Positions 1 to 9,239 of a stretch of DNA of 64,000 nt are shown here, one piece after another (the first letter of the stretch is position 1; each line of letters opens with the position of its first letter). The stretch is from Streptomyces sp. 1-11 (GTDB lineage Bacteria; Actinomycetota; Actinomycetes; Streptomycetales; Streptomycetaceae): assembly GCF_007176755.1 (NCBI RefSeq), contig NZ_BJTV01000004.1, positions 124,001 through 188,000 on the forward strand, read 5' to 3'. The translations under genes were made by a program, and so were the position numbers. The notes below the pieces were generated by a model. The model had not been told where the DNA came from. It did not search any database and saw nothing but the letters and a program-made list of their open reading frames with translations.

Positions 1-1457
1 GCGGCCGCGTGCTTGCACGGGTGCCCGGAGTCGGGGCAGCTGCAGCGGGGCGCCAGGTCGCCGGGGCCGGGCAGCAGGGGCACACCGCAGTCGGCGAGGG
101 ACTCGGGCAGTTCCTTGTCGAGCAGGGCCGCGATGTGTCCCGGCCGGTCCGCGGCCGCGTCCAGGAACCGCTCCCAGTCGCCGTCCTCCAGCGTGCGCAG
201 GCGCACCTGCACCCGGTACGGGCGCGGGCGGCTCCCGCGCACGTACGCCAGCACCAGGCCCGGGGTCACCGTGATCGCGTCCACGTTGCCCCCGTCCGCG
301 TAACCCCGGCCGCGGGCGAGCCGCTTGACGTCCAGCGCGCCCCGCTCCAGCGCGTCGGTCCAGGCGTTGCCCCACCAGGTGCCGGCGAACGCGGCGTCCC
401 CGGTCCGGACCCCGCGGGCCGGGAACGCCGGGAAGGTGCGGCGCAGTTCGGAGTCCCGGTGCGGCGTGGCCATGGTGGCGGGCACCTGCGGAGGCGCGGC
501 GGCGGGAGGGGCCAGTCGAGCGGAGGCACCGCTTGAGCGCTCCGGCTGGTACGCGGCGTTCGGGGTGTCCGGGGTTTCGGCGGTGCCTGGAGCTTCGGAG
601 GTGTCCGCAGCTACCGAGGTGTCCGGTGCCTCGGCGGTGCCTGGAGCTTCGGAGGTGTCCGCAGCTACCGAGGTGTCCGGTGCCTCGGCGGTGCCTGGAG
701 CTTCGGAGGCGCCCGGAGCTTCGGAGGCGCCCGGGGTTTCGGGGCTGTCCACGGTCTCCGGGGTCTTCGGGGCTTCTGGGGTGTCCGTGGCCTCCGGAGC
801 GTCCAGAGTCTTCGCGGTTTCCCGGGTGTCCGTGGCCTCCGGGGAGTCCGGGGTCTTCGAGGCTTCCCGGGTGTCCGGGGTCTCCGGGCTGTCCGGGATC
901 TCAGGTGTGTCCGAGTCGTCCGTGTCGTCGGTCCACGAGGGCATGCGGAAGGCGCTGTTCAGGAACTGCCGCATGTCCTGGACGGCTCGGGCACGCGCCG
1001 CCCTGGGGCCCTCGCCGGGCTGCCCTTGACCGGCGGACGCCCGGGACGGCCCAGGGGCCCGGCGCGCCGACGCGCGATCCGCACGCCGGGCCCCGGCTTC
1101 CGCCTCCCGGGCGCGTGACGCCTCCCGCCGAGCCGCGCGCAGCGCCTCCCGCGCGACATCGCCGGGACGCCCTCCACCGGCCGGAGCCGCCGCAGGCGCG
1201 GGCCCACCGGCGGACGGCCGCCCCTGGGCGGACGAGTCCTCCTCCACCGGCCCGACCCCACCGGCGGACGACAGTCCCTCGGCGGACGGAACCCCACCGT
1301 CGGCGGGGCGGGGCTCACCGGTGGTCCCGGTGCCGGGCGCCTGCGCCGGGCCGTCCGGTTCGGTGGCCGACCCGGTCCGGGCGGACTCGGTGCGCCGGCG
1401 TGCCGCGCGCAGGGCCTCGCGGGCGGCGTCGCCGGGGCGAGGTTCCCCGGTCGTCAT
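1..1457 (-). CDS. SWIM zinc-finger protein (3' end beyond window)
   Basis: The reading frame runs off the left edge, so the C-terminus is missing. The last visible residues contain CSCPDSGHPCKH, the CxC...CxH pattern of SWIM zinc fingers. Just before it is a conserved block beginning RRTFPAFPARGVRTGDAAF, typical of the SWIM proteins encoded beside SNF2 helicases in actinobacteria. Residues about 1-180 are Ala/Arg-rich and residues about 180-305 are a Thr/Pro/Glu/Asp/Ser/Ala-rich linker built partly from an 18-residue repeat. The ATG overlaps the stop of the SNF2 gene by 4 bases (ATGA), so the two are translationally coupled. Family knowledge suggests a DNA-associated partner of the helicase; the exact role is unknown. 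Confidence 0.85.
   Translation of the reverse strand, partial: MTTGEPRPGDAAREALRAARRRTESARTGSATEPDGPAQAPGTGTTGEPRPADGGVPSAEGLSSAGGVGPVEEDSSAQGRPSAGGPAPAAAPAGGGRPGDVAREALRAARREASRAREAEAGARRADRASARRAPGPSRASAGQGQPGEGPRAARARAVQDMRQFLNSAFRMPSWTDDTDDSDTPEIPDSPETPDTREASKTPDSPEATDTRETAKTLDAPEATDTPEAPKTPETVDSPETPGASEAPGASEAPGTAEAPDTSVAADTSEAPGTAEAPDTSVAADTSEAPGTAETPDTPNAAYQPERSSGASARLAPPAAAPPQVPATMATPHRDSELRRTFPAFPARGVRTGDAAFAGTWWGNAWTDALERGALDVKRLARGRGYADGGNVDAITVTPGLVLAYVRGSRPRPYRVQVRLRTLEDGDWERFLDAAADRPGHIAALLDKELPESLADCGVPLLPGPGDLAPRCSCPDSGHPCKHAA
580..708. repeat. 54-bp in-frame tandem repeat in the SWIM gene linker
   Basis: Two full copies of a 54-base unit start at 580 and 634, and a third partial copy starts at 688. 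Flanking sequence to about 920 is a degenerate version of the same Thr/Pro/Glu/Asp coding pattern. On the coding (minus) strand the unit gives 18 residues rich in Ala, Pro, Thr, Asp and Glu, so copy-number change would alter linker length without a frameshift. Confidence 0.85.
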
Positions 1458-4333
1458 GACGTCCTCCGCAGGGAGACCAGGTCGGACAGTTCGCGGTCCG
1501 TCAGTTCCGTCAGGGCGGACTCGCCGGAGCCGAGGACGGCGTCGGCGAGGGCTCGCTTGGAGGCGAGCATCTCGGCGATGCGGTCCTCGACCGTGCCCTC
1601 GGTGACCAGGCGGTGCACCTGGACGGGCTGCGTCTGGCCGATGCGGTAGGCGCGGTCGGTGGCCTGCTCCTCGACGGCCGGGTTCCACCAGCGGTCGAAG
1701 TGGACGACGTGGCCCGCGCGGGTGAGGTTCAGACCCGTGCCGGCCGCCTTCAGGGACAGCACCAGCACCGGGGTCCGGCCGCTCTGGAAGCGGTCGACCA
1801 TGCGCTCGCGCTCCGGCACCGGCGTGCCGCCGTGCAGCAGGTCCACGGGGACCGCGCGGGCGGACAGGTGGGCGGTGATGAGCCGGGCCATGCCGACGTA
1901 CTGGGTGAAGACCAGGACCGAGCCGTCCTCGGCGAGCACGGTGTCCAGCAGCTCGTCCAGCAGGGCGAGTTTGCCGGAGCGCGCGGACAGCCGGTCGGCG
2001 CGGGCCTCCTCCTTCAGGTACAGCGCGGGGTGGTCGCAGATCTGCTTCAACGCACCCAGCAGCTTCAGCACCAGGCCGCGCCGCCCGATGCCCTCCGCGG
2101 TCTCGATGGCGAGCATCGACTCGCGCACCACCGCCTCGTACAGCGCGGCCTGTTCACGGGTGAGCGGGACCGGGTGGTCGGTCTCGGTCTTGGGCGGCAG
2201 TTCGGGGACGATGCCGGGGTCGGACTTCTTGCGGCGCAGCAGGAAGGGGCGGACCAGCCGGGACAGCCGCTCGACGGCCTCCCGGTCCTCGCCGTTCTCC
2301 ACCGCGCGCGCGTGCCGGGCGCGGAAGGACTTCAGCGGGCCGAGCAGACCGGGGGTGGTCCAGTCGAGCAGGGCCCACAGCTCGGAGAGGTTGTTCTCCA
2401 CCGGGGTTCCGGTGAGGGCCACGCGCGCGGGCGCCGGGATGGTGCGCAGCGCCTTCGCGGTCGCGGAGTACGGGTTCTTGACGTGCTGCGCCTCGTCGGC
2501 GACGACCATCCCCCAGGACTGCTCGGCGAGCAGCTCGGCGGTGGAGCGCATGGTGCCGTACGTGGTGAGGACGAAGCCGCCGGCCAGGCCGTCCAGGCTG
2601 CGGTCGGGGCCGTGGAAGCGGCGGACCGGGACGCCTGGCGCGAACCGGGTGATCTCGCGCTGCCAGTTGCCCAGCAGGGATGCCGGGCAGACCACCAGGG
2701 TGGGCTCGGTGCGGGCCCGTTTCAGGTGCAGGGCGATGAGGGTGACCGTCTTGCCGAGGCCCATGTCGTCGGCGAGGCAGCCGCCGAGCCCGAGGGAGGT
2801 CATGAGGTCGAGCCAGGCCAGGCCGCGGAGCTGGTAGTCGCGCAGGGTGGCGTCGAGTCCGGCGGGCGGTTCGGCAGGCAGGGGGCCCGCGGTGAGCCGG
2901 TCGCGCAGGGCGGCCAGCGCGCCGGCGGGCACGGCCTCGACGCTCTCGCCGTCGACCTCGGCGGTGCCGGTGAGCGCGACGGACAGCGCGTCGACCGGGT
3001 CGAGCAGGCCCAGTTCGCGTTTGCGGGCCTTGCGCACCAGGGCCGGGTCGACCAGCACCCAGCGGTCCCGCAGCCGTACGACCGGCCGGTGGGCCTCGGC
3101 GAGCGCGTTCATCTCGGCCTCGTCGAGCGGTTCCCCGCCGAGTGCGAGCTGCCAGCTGAACCGCAGCAGCTCAGCGCTGTCGAAGAACCCGGTGCCGTCG
3201 GTCGCCGAGCCGGGCGCCGGGCGCACCACGGCGGCCGCGCTGAGGTCGCGGGCGAGGTCCCGGGGCCAGTGCACGGCCACCCCGGCGGCGCCCAGCCGGG
3301 CGGCGGCCACGCCGAGCAGGTCGCCCAGCTCGTCCTCGGACAGGGCGAGGACGTCGGGCACGTCCTGCTCGGTGAGCCGGTGCAGCGGCGGCCACACCCG
3401 GGCCGCGCGCCGTACGGCGAGGGCGGCGTCCACATGGGCGCGCGGGCCGAAGGCGGAGTCCGCCTCGCCGGCCCACAGGGCGGCCGCGTCGGTGATCAGG
3501 GTGGGGTCGGCGAGGCTGTGCACCTGGACGACCGCGGCTCCGGCGGCCCGGGCGCCCCCGGCGGTCCCGGCGTCGAAGACGTCGTAGGCGGAGAGGTCGA
3601 GGCGCAGCGAGATGCGTACGCCCGCGTCCATGCCGGCGGCGACCTCGGCCGCCCAGTCGTGGGCGTCCGGCAGGCTCTGGGCCGCCCGGGCGGCGAAGGG
3701 CCGGCCCGCGGTGTGGGCGGCGGCGGGGGTGCGCGGCAGGGTGTCGGCCACGGCGTCCAGGAAGGAGCGGATCAGCGCCTCCGGCTCGGGCAGCCGCAGC
3801 GGGCCGGGGTCGGGCAGCGGCACGGCGTGGCCCTCGGGCGGCAGGGCGGCGGCCACCGCGCGCAGGTGGGCGATGTCGTCGGGTTCCAGCGGGCCGGCCC
3901 GCCAGGCGTCGTGGCCGCCCGGGGTGAGGCCGGGCAGCAGGCGGCCACGGGCGACCAGGCGCAGGGCGTGCAGCGCGGCGGCGCCCCAGCAGGCGGTGGC
4001 CGGGTGGGCCGCCGGGTCGTGCCGGGCCCGTACCAGCAGGGGCAGGGCCTCGGCGACCGGCAGGGTCAGCGCGGGCACCTGCCGGCGGCGGGCGCCCGGT
4101 CCGTGGCGCCGTACGACGGTCAGCTCCTCGACGGCCGGTGTGCCGGCCCCGTCGTGGGCGGCGGTGCCGTCACCGGCGGGCAGCGGGCCGCCCTCGGGGT
4201 CCCAGAAGGCGATCCGGCCCTCGCGCGGGAGGGGCGCGGGCAGGTAGACGGACGCGAGGCGCACCGGTACCGGGTTCCCGGTCCGGCCGGGCCCTCCCGC
4301 GGGTCCCGCGACCGCGGCCGTGCCACCGCTCAT
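1454..4333 (-). CDS. SNF2-family DEAD/DEAH-box helicase
   Basis: A 959-residue SNF2/HepA-type ATP-dependent DNA translocase. The N-terminal ~480 residues match the SNF2-associated region of actinobacterial homologues. The ATPase core has Walker A in LADDMGLGKT (about 521-530), the DEAQ box in VVADEAQHVKN (about 610), GTPVENNLSELWALLDW, and C-terminal motifs SLKAAGTGLNLT and RAYRIGQTQPVQVHRL (about 895). The ATG at 4333 is chosen because GGGAGG lies 11 bases upstream; the GTG at 4345 is almost on top of that site. The gene is followed by the overlapping SWIM gene, the usual actinobacterial pairing. Its cellular role in repair or transcription is inferred only. Confidence 0.93.
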   Translation of the reverse strand: MSGGTAAVAGPAGGPGRTGNPVPVRLASVYLPAPLPREGRIAFWDPEGGPLPAGDGTAAHDGAGTPAVEELTVVRRHGPGARRRQVPALTLPVAEALPLLVRARHDPAAHPATACWGAAALHALRLVARGRLLPGLTPGGHDAWRAGPLEPDDIAHLRAVAAALPPEGHAVPLPDPGPLRLPEPEALIRSFLDAVADTLPRTPAAAHTAGRPFAARAAQSLPDAHDWAAEVAAGMDAGVRISLRLDLSAYDVFDAGTAGGARAAGAAVVQVHSLADPTLITDAAALWAGEADSAFGPRAHVDAALAVRRAARVWPPLHRLTEQDVPDVLALSEDELGDLLGVAAARLGAAGVAVHWPRDLARDLSAAAVVRPAPGSATDGTGFFDSAELLRFSWQLALGGEPLDEAEMNALAEAHRPVVRLRDRWVLVDPALVRKARKRELGLLDPVDALSVALTGTAEVDGESVEAVPAGALAALRDRLTAGPLPAEPPAGLDATLRDYQLRGLAWLDLMTSLGLGGCLADDMGLGKTVTLIALHLKRARTEPTLVVCPASLLGNWQREITRFAPGVPVRRFHGPDRSLDGLAGGFVLTTYGTMRSTAELLAEQSWGMVVADEAQHVKNPYSATAKALRTIPAPARVALTGTPVENNLSELWALLDWTTPGLLGPLKSFRARHARAVENGEDREAVERLSRLVRPFLLRRKKSDPGIVPELPPKTETDHPVPLTREQAALYEAVVRESMLAIETAEGIGRRGLVLKLLGALKQICDHPALYLKEEARADRLSARSGKLALLDELLDTVLAEDGSVLVFTQYVGMARLITAHLSARAVPVDLLHGGTPVPERERMVDRFQSGRTPVLVLSLKAAGTGLNLTRAGHVVHFDRWWNPAVEEQATDRAYRIGQTQPVQVHRLVTEGTVEDRIAEMLASKRALADAVLGSGESALTELTDRELSDLVSLRRTS

Positions 4334-4460
4334 GTGTTCCGTCACCTCCCGCCCGGGTCCTGTGCCGACCGACGTCCGTCGACGTCCTCGACTCTACGGG
4401 CGGGGTCTGACAACCGGGCCGGGCGGCCGGACGGCTGGGCCGCCGCGGGCCGGGCCGGGG

Positions 4461-5042
4461 CTACGGGACGGTGCGGGAGACGACGTACACCGTCGGGAAG
4501 TTCGGGTCGGCCATGTTGACGACGACGTCCTGGGTGGGCGCCGGGTTCTTCTGCGGGTGGGCCAGTCCCCACCAGGGGCCGGGCCCGCTGAAGTCCCAGC
4601 CGGAGACCTTGCGGTCGCGGGCGCTGATCGGCTTGGCGTCCTTCTTCAGCTCGTCCCGGCGCACGCCCATGGCGCCCAGGAAGCTGTCCAGGCCCGCGCT
4701 GTTGGTGCGGAACTCTATGTACAGCCGGCTGGTCTTCCAGTTGTTGGTCTCGTAGTAGGCGACGGGGTCGGCGGGGTGCGGCACGGCCACCTGGTAGAGG
4801 CGGCGCTGCACCTTGGACGGGAAGCCCGGGGTGAGCCCGGTCGCCGAGTACTTGGCCTCCTTGTCCTTGCCGCTGTTGCGGCTCTGGTTCGCGGAGATCA
4901 CCAGGTAGCCCGCCGGGACGCCGATGAGCAGCACGATGATCAGCAGGGTGAGCGCCCTGCGCTTCGCCCTGTGCCGGGGGTTCTCCGCGGCCCGGCGCGG
5001 CTCCTTCGGCGGCGCGGCCCGGTGCGGCAGCGATGTGGTCAT
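4461..5042 (-). CDS. Membrane-anchored protein of unknown function
   Basis: A 193-residue protein with a basic cytoplasmic N-terminus (about 1-30), one hydrophobic segment (LTLLIIVLLIGVPAGYLVI, about 31-49) and an extracytoplasmic domain of about 140 residues. The domain has conserved-looking blocks YRAxxxETNNWKTSRLYIEF-like and WDFSGPGPWWGLAHPQ but I recognise no family. The ATG overlaps the stop of the ROK gene (ATGA), so it is probably co-translated with it. Within the longer open frame this start is preferred because it falls at that coupling point and begins a normal N-in anchor. Confidence 0.8.
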   Translation of the reverse strand: MTTSLPHRAAPPKEPRRAAENPRHRAKRRALTLLIIVLLIGVPAGYLVISANQSRNSGKDKEAKYSATGLTPGFPSKVQRRLYQVAVPHPADPVAYYETNNWKTSRLYIEFRTNSAGLDSFLGAMGVRRDELKKDAKPISARDRKVSGWDFSGPGPWWGLAHPQKNPAPTQDVVVNMADPNFPTVYVVSRTVP

Positions 5043-6184
5043 GCGGTGTCCTGGTCGCGGCGGGTCTGCGCGTACCGCTCGTAGCGTTCGTAGCGCTCCA
5101 CCCGGCGCCGCTTGGCCCGCCGGAAGCGCCGGGCGACCAGCCGGGCGAGGTCGGCGGCGCCCACCATGCCGGCCTCGGGGCCGAGCTGGGCGCGGGTGAT
5201 ACGGGCCTCGGGGCGGTAGCCGCGGCCGGTGAGGTGGCGTTTGAAGGCGTCCCGGGCGGGGCCGATGAGCAGGTCGTCGGCGGCGCTGACGCCGCCGCCG
5301 ATCACGAAGCAGGACGGGTCGAGGGCCGCGGCCAGGTTGGCGATGCCGACGCCGAGCCACTGGCCGATGTCCTGGAGCAGCTCCACGCACATGGCGTCGC
5401 CCTCGCGGGCCAGCTCGGTGATCATCGGGCCGGTGATGTCGTCGACGGCGCCCTTGACGTGCTCGATGATCCCGTAGGCCACCGGGGAGTCGGCCGCGGC
5501 CAGCTCCTTGGCCTCCCGGACCAGCGCGTTGCCGGAGCTGTACTGCTCCCAGCAGCCGCGGTTGCCGCAGGGGCAGCGGTGGCCGCCGGGCACCACCTGC
5601 ATATGGCCGAACTCACCGGCGACGCCGTACTTGCCGCGCTTGACCTGGCCGTCCTCCAGGATGGCGCCGCCGATGCCGGTGCCGAGGGTGATCATGACCA
5701 GGTGGTCCTCGCCGCGTCCGGCGCCGAAGCGCCACTCGGCCCAGGCGGCGGTGTTGGCGTCGTTGTCCACCAGGACCGGCACGGACAGGCGGCTGGCGAG
5801 GCGGTCCCGCAGCGGTTCGTTGCGCCAGGACAGGTGGGGCGCGAACAGGACGCGGTTGCGGTCGGCGTCGACCCAGCCGGCGGCGCCGATGCCGACGGCG
5901 TGCACGTCGTGCCGGTCGGACAGGTCCAGCACCAGCTCGGCGATGGTGTCCTCGACGACCTTGGGGCTCTTGGACTTGTCCGGGGTCTCCGTGCGGAGCT
6001 TCTCCAGGATGTTGCCGTCGGCGTCCACCACACCCGCCATGACCTTGGTGCCGCCGATGTCGATGCCGACCGTGGGCACGCGGGGCGCGGTCAGGTGCGA
6101 GCGGCGTTCCCTGGTCCCGACCGTGCGGAGCACGGGGGCCCGGCGGGAGCCGATGGGGGCGGTGAGGTCGCGGTAGGTGCTCAT
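5039..6184 (-). CDS. ROK-family sugar kinase (glucokinase-like)
   Basis: A 381-residue ROK protein. The phosphate-binding motif GIDIGGTKVMAG is at about 44-55. LVDNDANTAAWAEW and LGTGIGGAI follow, then the ROK zinc site CPCGNRGCWEQYSSG. No N-terminal winged helix is present, so it is an enzyme rather than a ROK repressor. Residues 1-40 form a longer N-terminal tail than in classical GlkA, and the C-terminus is very basic. The start is set at ATG 6184; a GTG at 6205 is the alternative. It lies next to a sugar ABC operon transcribed in the same direction and probably phosphorylates the imported sugar or its product; the substrate is inferred. Confidence 0.9.
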   Translation of the reverse strand: MSTYRDLTAPIGSRRAPVLRTVGTRERRSHLTAPRVPTVGIDIGGTKVMAGVVDADGNILEKLRTETPDKSKSPKVVEDTIAELVLDLSDRHDVHAVGIGAAGWVDADRNRVLFAPHLSWRNEPLRDRLASRLSVPVLVDNDANTAAWAEWRFGAGRGEDHLVMITLGTGIGGAILEDGQVKRGKYGVAGEFGHMQVVPGGHRCPCGNRGCWEQYSSGNALVREAKELAAADSPVAYGIIEHVKGAVDDITGPMITELAREGDAMCVELLQDIGQWLGVGIANLAAALDPSCFVIGGGVSAADDLLIGPARDAFKRHLTGRGYRPEARITRAQLGPEAGMVGAADLARLVARRFRRAKRRRVERYERYERYAQTRRDQDTA

Positions 6185-6262
6185 CGTTGCTCGATTCTGC
6201 CTCACCGACGGGGCAGGTGCGGTCCACGGCCGGGGGCGCGGACCGGCCGGGCCCCGCGCTCC

Positions 6263-7036
6263 TCAGGAACGCTGCAGTTCATGGCGGAGGGCGTCCAGGT
6301 CGGAGCCGCCGGCCATCTGTCGCGTCAGGTCGTCCAGGGTGATCTCGTCCTTTGTGTGATTGCCCACCATGGTGCCCCGGCGCAGCAGGACGAACCTGTC
6401 GCCCACCAGGTAGGCGTGGTGCGGGTTGTGGGTGATCAGCACGACGCCCAGGCCCTCGTCGCGTGCCGCCGCCACATACTTCAGCACCACGCCGGACTGC
6501 TTCACGCCCAGCGCCGCCGTCGGCTCGTCCAGGATCAGGACCTTCGCGCCGAAGTGGACGGCGCGGGCGATCGCCACGCACTGGCGCTCGCCGCCGGAGA
6601 GTGTGCCGATGGGCTGGTCGACGTCGCGCAGGTCGATGCCCATGCGCAGCAGGGCCTCGCGGGTGGTGCGGCGCATGAGGTCGATGTCCAGGCGCTTGAA
6701 GGGGCCCACGCCCGTGCGGGGCTCGGAGCCGAGGAAGAAGTTGCGCCAGACCGGCATCAGGGGAACGACGGCGAGATCCTGGTAGACCGTGGCGATGCCC
6801 CGGTCGAGGGCCTCGCGCGGGGAGGAGAGGGTGGTCTCCTCACCCTCGATGCGCAGGGTGCCGCCGTCGTGCCGGTGCAGACCCGCGACGATCTTGATCA
6901 GGGTGGACTTGCCGGCCCCGTTGTCGCCGAGGACGCAGGTGATCTCGCCGGGGTGGACCTCGAGGGAGACGCCCTCCAGGGCGCGGACCGTGCCGTAGTG
7001 CTTGCTGACGTCGGTCAGCTCGACGAGAGAAGTCAC
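6263..7036 (-). CDS. Sugar ABC transporter ATP-binding protein (FrcA-like)
   Basis: A 257-residue ATPase with a single ABC domain. It shows Walker [10 protein letters not shown] (about 38-46), a Q-loop region [10 protein letters not shown], the signature LSGGERQ, Walker [11 protein letters not shown] and the switch His in LITHNPHHA. RbsA-type carbohydrate importers usually have two fused ABC domains, whereas a single domain matches the FrcA branch. Its GTG overlaps the stop of the permease gene (GTGA). Operon order is binding protein, permease, ATPase. Confidence 0.93.
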   Translation of the reverse strand: MTSLVELTDVSKHYGTVRALEGVSLEVHPGEITCVLGDNGAGKSTLIKIVAGLHRHDGGTLRIEGEETTLSSPREALDRGIATVYQDLAVVPLMPVWRNFFLGSEPRTGVGPFKRLDIDLMRRTTREALLRMGIDLRDVDQPIGTLSGGERQCVAIARAVHFGAKVLILDEPTAALGVKQSGVVLKYVAAARDEGLGVVLITHNPHHAYLVGDRFVLLRRGTMVGNHTKDEITLDDLTRQMAGGSDLDALRHELQRS

Positions 7037-8073
7037 TTGTTGGCCTCCGCGCGCTTGCGGACCCAGGCGTTGAGCAGGGTCGCGAGGAGCAGCATCGCTC
7101 CGAGGAAGAACTTGAACCAGTCCGGGTTCCACTCGGCGAAGACGATGCCCTTGCTGGTCATGCCGAACAGCAGCGCGCCGACCGCCGAGCCGACGGCGCT
7201 GCCGTAGCCGCCGGTGATGAGGCAGCCGCCGATGACGGCCGCGATGATGTAGATCAGCTCGTTGCCGACGCCCTCGCCGGACTGGACGGCGTCGAAGGAG
7301 AACAGCAGGTGCTGGCCGGAGATCCAGGCGCCGAGCGCCACGCCCATGTAGAGGCCGATCTTCGTCCTGGCGACCGGGACGCCGACCGCGCGGGCCGCGT
7401 CCTGGTTGCCGCCGACCGCGAAGATCCAGTTGCCGGCGCGGGTGCGCAGCAGGATCCAGGAGACGAGGGCGACCAGGCCCAGCCACCACAGGATGGTGAT
7501 CTTGAAGTCGACGCCGCCCACGGTGAGGGTGGAGGCGAAGACGGCGTGGGCGCTCGGGAAGCCCTCCATGTCGGCGATGCTCTTGGTGGAGACCGTGTCG
7601 TCGATCAGCTTGGTGAAGCCGAGGTTCATGCCGGTCAGCATCAGGAAGGTGCCGAGCGTGATGATGAAGCTGGGCAGCTTCGTGCGGGTGAGCATGAAGC
7701 CGTTGAAGGCGCCGATCGCCAGGGTGACCAGCAGGGACACGCCCACGCCCACCCAGGTGTTCGCCGTCATCTGGTAGCTGAACATCGACGAGACGAGCGC
7801 CGAGGACGTCACCAGGACGCCGGCCGACAGGTCGAACTCGCCGCCGATCATCAGCAGCGCCACGGGGACGGCCATGATGCCGATGGTCGAGGAGGCGTAG
7901 AGGACCGTGCTGAGGCTGGCGGCGCGCAGGAAGCCGTCGGCGGCGAAGGCGAAGAAGACGAAGACGGCGAGCGCGCCCACCACCGAGCCGAGCTCCGGGC
8001 GGGCGAGCAGCTTGCGCAGCGGCGAGCCGCGCAGGAGTCTCTCGTCCGGCGTCTGTTCCAGGGTCGCGTTCAC
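7033..8073 (-). CDS. Sugar ABC transporter permease (FrcC/RbsC-like)
   Basis: A 346-residue polytopic membrane protein of the BPD_transp_2 type with about eight to ten hydrophobic segments. It contains the family-typical blocks [13 protein letters not shown] and [20 protein letters not shown]. The GTG start ([14 protein letters not shown]) overlaps the binding-protein stop (GTGA), which fixes it within a much longer open frame. It should form the homodimeric channel of the importer with the ATPase encoded next. Confidence 0.92.
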   Translation of the reverse strand: MNATLEQTPDERLLRGSPLRKLLARPELGSVVGALAVFVFFAFAADGFLRAASLSTVLYASSTIGIMAVPVALLMIGGEFDLSAGVLVTSSALVSSMFSYQMTANTWVGVGVSLLVTLAIGAFNGFMLTRTKLPSFIITLGTFLMLTGMNLGFTKLIDDTVSTKSIADMEGFPSAHAVFASTLTVGGVDFKITILWWLGLVALVSWILLRTRAGNWIFAVGGNQDAARAVGVPVARTKIGLYMGVALGAWISGQHLLFSFDAVQSGEGVGNELIYIIAAVIGGCLITGGYGSAVGSAVGALLFGMTSKGIVFAEWNPDWFKFFLGAMLLLATLLNAWVRKRAEANK

Positions 8074-9074
8074 CGGGTGCCCCGCTCGGTGTACTCGGCC
8101 AGCGCGGCGGCCTGGTCCTTGGTGACGATCTGCGGGCCGGTGAGCACGGGCCGGCCGCCGCCGAGGACGTCGCCGTTGTACTTGTACAGCCACAGCAGGT
8201 CCACGGCCTGGTAGCCCTGGAGGTAGGGCTGCTGGTCGACGGCGAAGCCGAGGGTGCCGTCCTTCAGCTCGGCGGCGACCTTGGCGTTGAGGTCGAAGGT
8301 GTCGATCTCCGCCTTGCTGCCCGCGCCCTTCTTCGCCTGCACGGCGGTGTCGGCGTAGGGGGCGCCGAGGGTGACGACCGCGTCGACGGAGGCGTCCGCC
8401 TGGAGCTTGGCCTCGATCGCGGACTGCACGTCGGGCATGTTGGTGCCGTTGACGTACAGCTTGCGCACGGTGCCGTGGAAGGTCTTGGCCACGCCGTCGC
8501 AGCGCTGCTCGTGTCCGACGTTGCCCTGCTCGTGCAGGACGCACAGGGCCTTCTTCTTCCCGCGCTTGTTCAGCTCGTCGCCGACGGCCTCACCGGCGAC
8601 GGTCTCGTCCTGGCCGATGTGGGTGAGGGCGCCGAAGGCCTTGGACTCCTCGGAGCCGGAGTTCACGGTGATCACCGGGATGCCGGCCTTCTCGGCGCGG
8701 GCGACGGCGGCCTTGAGGGCGTCGGGCTTGGCGAGGGTGACGATGATGGCGTCGACCTTCTTGTCGACCGCCGCGTCCACGAGCTGGGCCTGCTGCTGGG
8801 CCTCGTCGTCGTGCGAGTACAGGAAGTTGATGTTGTCCTTGACCGCGGCCTGCTTGGCGCCGCTCTGCACGATGTCCCAGAAGGTGTCGCCGTCTCCCGA
8901 GTGGGTGATCATCGCGAAGGTCCAGCGGGGGGTGTTCACCGCCGCCCGCCCCTGGGCCGCGGCGGCCTTGCGGGCGTCCTCCGCCCGTTTGCCGCCGGTG
9001 CTGCTGCACCCGGCGAGGGACACGGAGAGTGCCCCTGCCAGCGCTATGCCTACCCAGGTCCGAAACCGTGCCAC
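8070..9074 (-). CDS. Sugar ABC transporter substrate-binding lipoprotein
   Basis: A 334-residue periplasmic-binding-protein type I (RbsB/FrcB-like) lipoprotein. The N-terminus [20 protein letters not shown] is a signal peptide followed by the lipobox LAGC. The mature part has the family pattern, including [25 protein letters not shown] and [13 protein letters not shown]. The GTG at 9074 is chosen because it begins the signal peptide and AAGAAGGG lies upstream; the longer frame up to 9215 would put about 47 extra residues before the signal. First gene of the ABC operon; the substrate cannot be read from sequence. Confidence 0.92.
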   Translation of the reverse strand: MARFRTWVGIALAGALSVSLAGCSSTGGKRAEDARKAAAAQGRAAVNTPRWTFAMITHSGDGDTFWDIVQSGAKQAAVKDNINFLYSHDDEAQQQAQLVDAAVDKKVDAIIVTLAKPDALKAAVARAEKAGIPVITVNSGSEESKAFGALTHIGQDETVAGEAVGDELNKRGKKKALCVLHEQGNVGHEQRCDGVAKTFHGTVRKLYVNGTNMPDVQSAIEAKLQADASVDAVVTLGAPYADTAVQAKKGAGSKAEIDTFDLNAKVAAELKDGTLGFAVDQQPYLQGYQAVDLLWLYKYNGDVLGGGRPVLTGPQIVTKDQAAALAEYTERGTR

Positions 9075-9203
9075 GAGGCCGTGCCCTTCTTGCCGTGTCC
9101 GTGCGTACGCGAGGGGCCGCGCTCGGCTCGGCGGCCCCTGAACACTCCAGTATCGAACACGACGGACACCCGTGACACCGCCGGGGAGGCGCTGCCCCTC
9201 ACC

Positions 9204-9220
9204 TTGTCCGGACATTGCGA
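9204..9220. promoter_or_regulatory. Putative GntR operator upstream of the ABC operon
   Basis: TTGTCCGGACATTGCGA contains the perfect 10-bp palindrome TGTCCGGACA at 9205-9214. The same 17 bases recur at 10055-10071, upstream of the dehydrogenase and regulator genes. It lies about 130 bases upstream of the binding-protein GTG. Assignment to the adjacent GntR protein is inferred. Confidence 0.6.
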
Positions 9221-9239
9221 CGTGCCGGGGGCCGGACGG

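Noticed and set aside
1613..4519. 968-codon open frame on the plus strand opposite the SNF2 helicase gene
   Set aside because: It is the antisense of a gene with clear helicase motifs; composition is Gly/Gln/Val/Arg-rich with no domain, as expected from antisense reading of GC-rich DNA. Similar long antisense frames (4461-7207, 7309-8214, 51935-55567 and others) were rejected for the same reason.
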